Positions 61,976-64,000 of a stretch of 64,000 nucleotides of DNA are shown one piece after another. Position 1 is the stretch's first letter. Each line of letters starts with the position of its first letter. A program made the position numbers and the translations under genes. Under the pieces are notes generated by a model. That model worked only from the letters and a program-made list of their open reading frames with translations. It ran no database searches and was not told the origin of the DNA. Source of the DNA: Verrucomicrobiota bacterium. GTDB taxonomy: Bacteria; Verrucomicrobiota; Verrucomicrobiia; Opitutales; UBA953. The stretch is from the NCBI GenBank assembly GCA_014193315.1, contig BJHS01000007.1, positions 62,001-126,000 of the forward strand, read 5' to 3'.

Positions 61976-64000
61976 ATGCCCGTCCGACTTCTCGCGCTGC
62001 TCCTGCTGACCGTCGCGGTCGCGCGGGCAGCCTACCCTGATTTTAGCGGCACGAAGCCGCACGGCGGCCAGCGTGGGGCCGAGGTCAAGTTGACCTTGAC
62101 CGGTGCCCGCTTGGCGGACTTCGAGGACCTGCTGTTCTACACCCCGGGCTTTCAGGTGAAGGGCGTGCAAAGCGTCGCCTCCGGTAAGGTCGAGCTCACG
62201 CTCGCCATCGGCCCGGAGGTCCCGCTGGGCAACCATCTGGTCCGGCTGCGCACCAAGTCCGGCGTTTCCCATGCCCGTCAGTTCTTCGTCAGTCCCTACC
62301 CGAACGTGGAGGAGAAGGAGCCGAACGATGACCTCGCCCGCGCTCAGCCGGGGGCCCTTGACCAGACCATCGAGGGCGTGGTGCAGTCCGAGGATGTCGA
62401 TTATTTCAAGGTGACGATGAAGAAGGGGCAGCGCCTGAGCGTCGAAGTCGACGGGTTGCGCCTCGGTTACGGCATCTTCGATCCCTACCTCGCGATCGTG
62501 GATAAGGATCGTTTCGAGAAGGTTTTCTCGGATGACACCATCCTGCACCGGCAGGATGGCTTCTGCTCCTTCGTCGCGGAGTATGATGGTGACTACTATG
62601 TCATGGTCCGGGAGTCCTCCTACCGGGGGAGCGGCAATTCCTTCTACCGCCTGCACATCGGTAGCTTCCTCCGCCCGGACGCGATCTACCCGGCGGGCGG
62701 CAAGGTCGGAGAGACGCTGACCGTCAACTTCGTCTCGGCGCGGGAGTCCTTCGCCGAGACGGTCACCCTGCCGGGCGAGCCGAAGGCCGACTTCCAGCTC
62801 TTCGCCCGCACGCAGGCTTCCGCCCCTTCGGGCAATGTCTTCCGGCTCTCCACCATCGATAACTTCCTTGAGGTCGAGCCCAATGACGAGCGCGAGTCCG
62901 CCAACGTGGTGCCGCCGGCCGAGGCCTACGCGCTCAACGGCGTCATCGGCAAGCCGGGCGATGTCGATTACTTCAAGCTTTCCCTCAAGAAGGGGCAGGT
63001 GCTCGAGGGGCAGTGCCTCGCCCAGGCGTTGGGTTCCCCCCTTGACCCGACCGTGCGCATCGCGACGCCGACCGGTGGCGACCTCATCTCCAATGACGAT
63101 GGCGGCGGCATGCGTCGCCTGGATTCCAAGTTCAAGGTGACCGTGCCCGCCGACGGGGTCTACACCGTGCGGGTGCGCGATCACCTCGAGCGCGGCGGGG
63201 CCAATTTCGTCTACCGCGTCGAGCTCACCGCCGCGCAGCCGAGCCTGACCTTCGCTTCCCCGGATTACACCGTCAACGACACGAACTACCGTCAGTTCAT
63301 CGCGGTGCCCCGCGGTGGGCGCATGGCCTTGCTCGAGAACTTCACCCGGTCGGGCGTCTCCGGGGATTACCGTTTCGACGCCCCGGGCCTGCCGGCGGGC
63401 GTGAAGTTGCTCGTGGACACCGCGCCGAAGGACTTGCCGAATGTCCCGCTTGTCTTCGAGGCCGCGGCCGACGCCCCGCTCGGCCAAGCGATCGTACCGC
63501 TGCGGCTCCTGCCGACCGACCCGAAGCAGGCCGTCGTGGGGCGCTTGCGTCAGGTCTATGATATCGTCCGGAACGGCAACGTGATCTATTACCAAGGGAT
63601 CGAATACCGCCTGCCGGTGGTGGTCGTCGAAGCGGCGCCTTATAGCCTGGAGATTGAGACGCCGAAGGTGCCCGTCGTGCAAAACGGGGTGCTCGGTTTG
63701 ACGGTCGTGGCCAAGCGTAAGGAGGGCTTCAAGGGCGCGATTCGCGTCTTCATGGTCTGGACGCCTCCGGGAATCACCTCGCTGGGCGAGCAGTCCATCG
63801 CCGAGGGCGCCGATCGTTGCGAGTTCGAACTCAACGCGAGTGCCGGGGTGACGCCGGCCGACTGGAATTTCGTCGTCATGGGCGAGGCCGATGCGGGCGG
63901 TGGTCGCATCTACAACGCCTCGCCTTTCGCCAAGGTCACGACTGCGCCGGCGTTCGTCGCCGCGAATCCGATTCCCTTGGCCGCCATCGAGCAAGGCAAG
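61976..64000 (+). CDS. Secreted PPC-domain protein, partial at window end
   Basis: At least 675 codons, open through the right edge. Signal peptide (about 1-19), an IPT/TIG-like N-terminal Ig-type domain (PHGGQRGAEVKLTLTGARL), then two bacterial pre-peptidase C-terminal (PPC, PF04151) domains, each opening with an EPND motif (KEPNDDLARAQ and VEPNDERESANVV) and containing DVDYFKV or DVDYFKL. Ig-like beta modules follow. Such proteins sit beside DUF1501 genes in PVC bacteria and are thought to be surface or periplasmic adhesion or substrate-binding factors. Probably one operon with DUF1501. Confidence 0.88.
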   Translation, partial: MPVRLLALLLLTVAVARAAYPDFSGTKPHGGQRGAEVKLTLTGARLADFEDLLFYTPGFQVKGVQSVASGKVELTLAIGPEVPLGNHLVRLRTKSGVSHARQFFVSPYPNVEEKEPNDDLARAQPGALDQTIEGVVQSEDVDYFKVTMKKGQRLSVEVDGLRLGYGIFDPYLAIVDKDRFEKVFSDDTILHRQDGFCSFVAEYDGDYYVMVRESSYRGSGNSFYRLHIGSFLRPDAIYPAGGKVGETLTVNFVSARESFAETVTLPGEPKADFQLFARTQASAPSGNVFRLSTIDNFLEVEPNDERESANVVPPAEAYALNGVIGKPGDVDYFKLSLKKGQVLEGQCLAQALGSPLDPTVRIATPTGGDLISNDDGGGMRRLDSKFKVTVPADGVYTVRVRDHLERGGANFVYRVELTAAQPSLTFASPDYTVNDTNYRQFIAVPRGGRMALLENFTRSGVSGDYRFDAPGLPAGVKLLVDTAPKDLPNVPLVFEAAADAPLGQAIVPLRLLPTDPKQAVVGRLRQVYDIVRNGNVIYYQGIEYRLPVVVVEAAPYSLEIETPKVPVVQNGVLGLTVVAKRKEGFKGAIRVFMVWTPPGITSLGEQSIAEGADRCEFELNASAGVTPADWNFVVMGEADAGGGRIYNASPFAKVTTAPAFVAANPIPLAAIEQGK

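Noticed and set aside
61421-63994. 857-codon antisense frame under DUF1501 and the PPC gene
   Set aside because: Shadow of real coding sequence. The plus-strand PPC-domain protein has signal peptide and domain motifs; the antisense product has none.

Overview
This 64 kb window is GC-rich, densely coded chromosomal DNA from a heterotrophic member of the PVC superphylum, most likely a Verrucomicrobiota (Opitutae-like is a guess). The lineage signals are a Chlamydia/Verrucomicrobia-type small basic protein (39793-39951), two DUF1501 proteins, a PSCyt1-DUF1549-DUF1553 protein, three DUF1080 proteins, two ThuA-like proteins, three formylglycine sulfatases and free-standing PSCyt1 cytochromes. I found no rRNA, tRNA, CRISPR array, insertion sequence, phage or integrase. 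Ribosome-binding sites are weak almost everywhere. Many starts were therefore placed on signal peptides, homology or stop-start overlaps.

Layout. 1-10 kb: HAD phosphatase fragment, ffh, secreted esterase, DUF1080 proteins, PhnP-like hydrolase, ThuA and c-type cytochrome genes, hflX. 10-14 kb: alginate-lyase-family lipoprotein in an operon with a secreted sugar-dehydrogenase/cytochrome/CBM protein. 14-18.7 kb: Fe-S assembly operon led by a Fur-family regulator (regulator-sufC-sufB-sufD-sufT). 18.8-24 kb: a decayed membrane-protein gene, a BNR propeller protein, a Lon-N protein, ThuA, a helix-hairpin-helix protein and leuB. 24-30 kb: uxaE and three sulfatases. 30-36.5 kb: hemB, dnaK, hemL, proC. 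36.5-44 kb: two small secreted proteins, rhodanese, leuA, the small basic protein and a DUF1549/DUF1501 operon. 44-50 kb: LptF/G permease, rRNA methyltransferase, ruvA, a small membrane protein, dapA-dapB. 50-64 kb: NHL propellers, a PilT-type ATPase, an alpha/beta hydrolase, DUF1080, a metallophosphoesterase, a large coiled-coil membrane protein with a Pro-rich lipoprotein, and DUF1501 followed by a PPC-domain protein open at the window end.

Together the accessory genes describe breakdown of acidic or sulfated polysaccharide: lyase, sulfatases, esterase, uronate epimerase, and 3-keto-glycoside-type (DUF1080) and ThuA-type proteins. They are interleaved with housekeeping genes for leucine, lysine, proline, haem and Fe-S biosynthesis.

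The most unusual non-coding signal is a set of intergenic islands built from degenerate, mostly 7-nt tandem units. A G-rich arm faces a complementary C-rich arm in each (about 13.9-14.07, 22.5-22.7, 47.1-47.3 and 47.8-48.1 kb). The most unusual regulatory signal is a 7-3-7 inverted repeat over the start codon of the Fur-family gene heading the suf operon. That protein lacks the CxxC zinc motifs and looks Irr-like.
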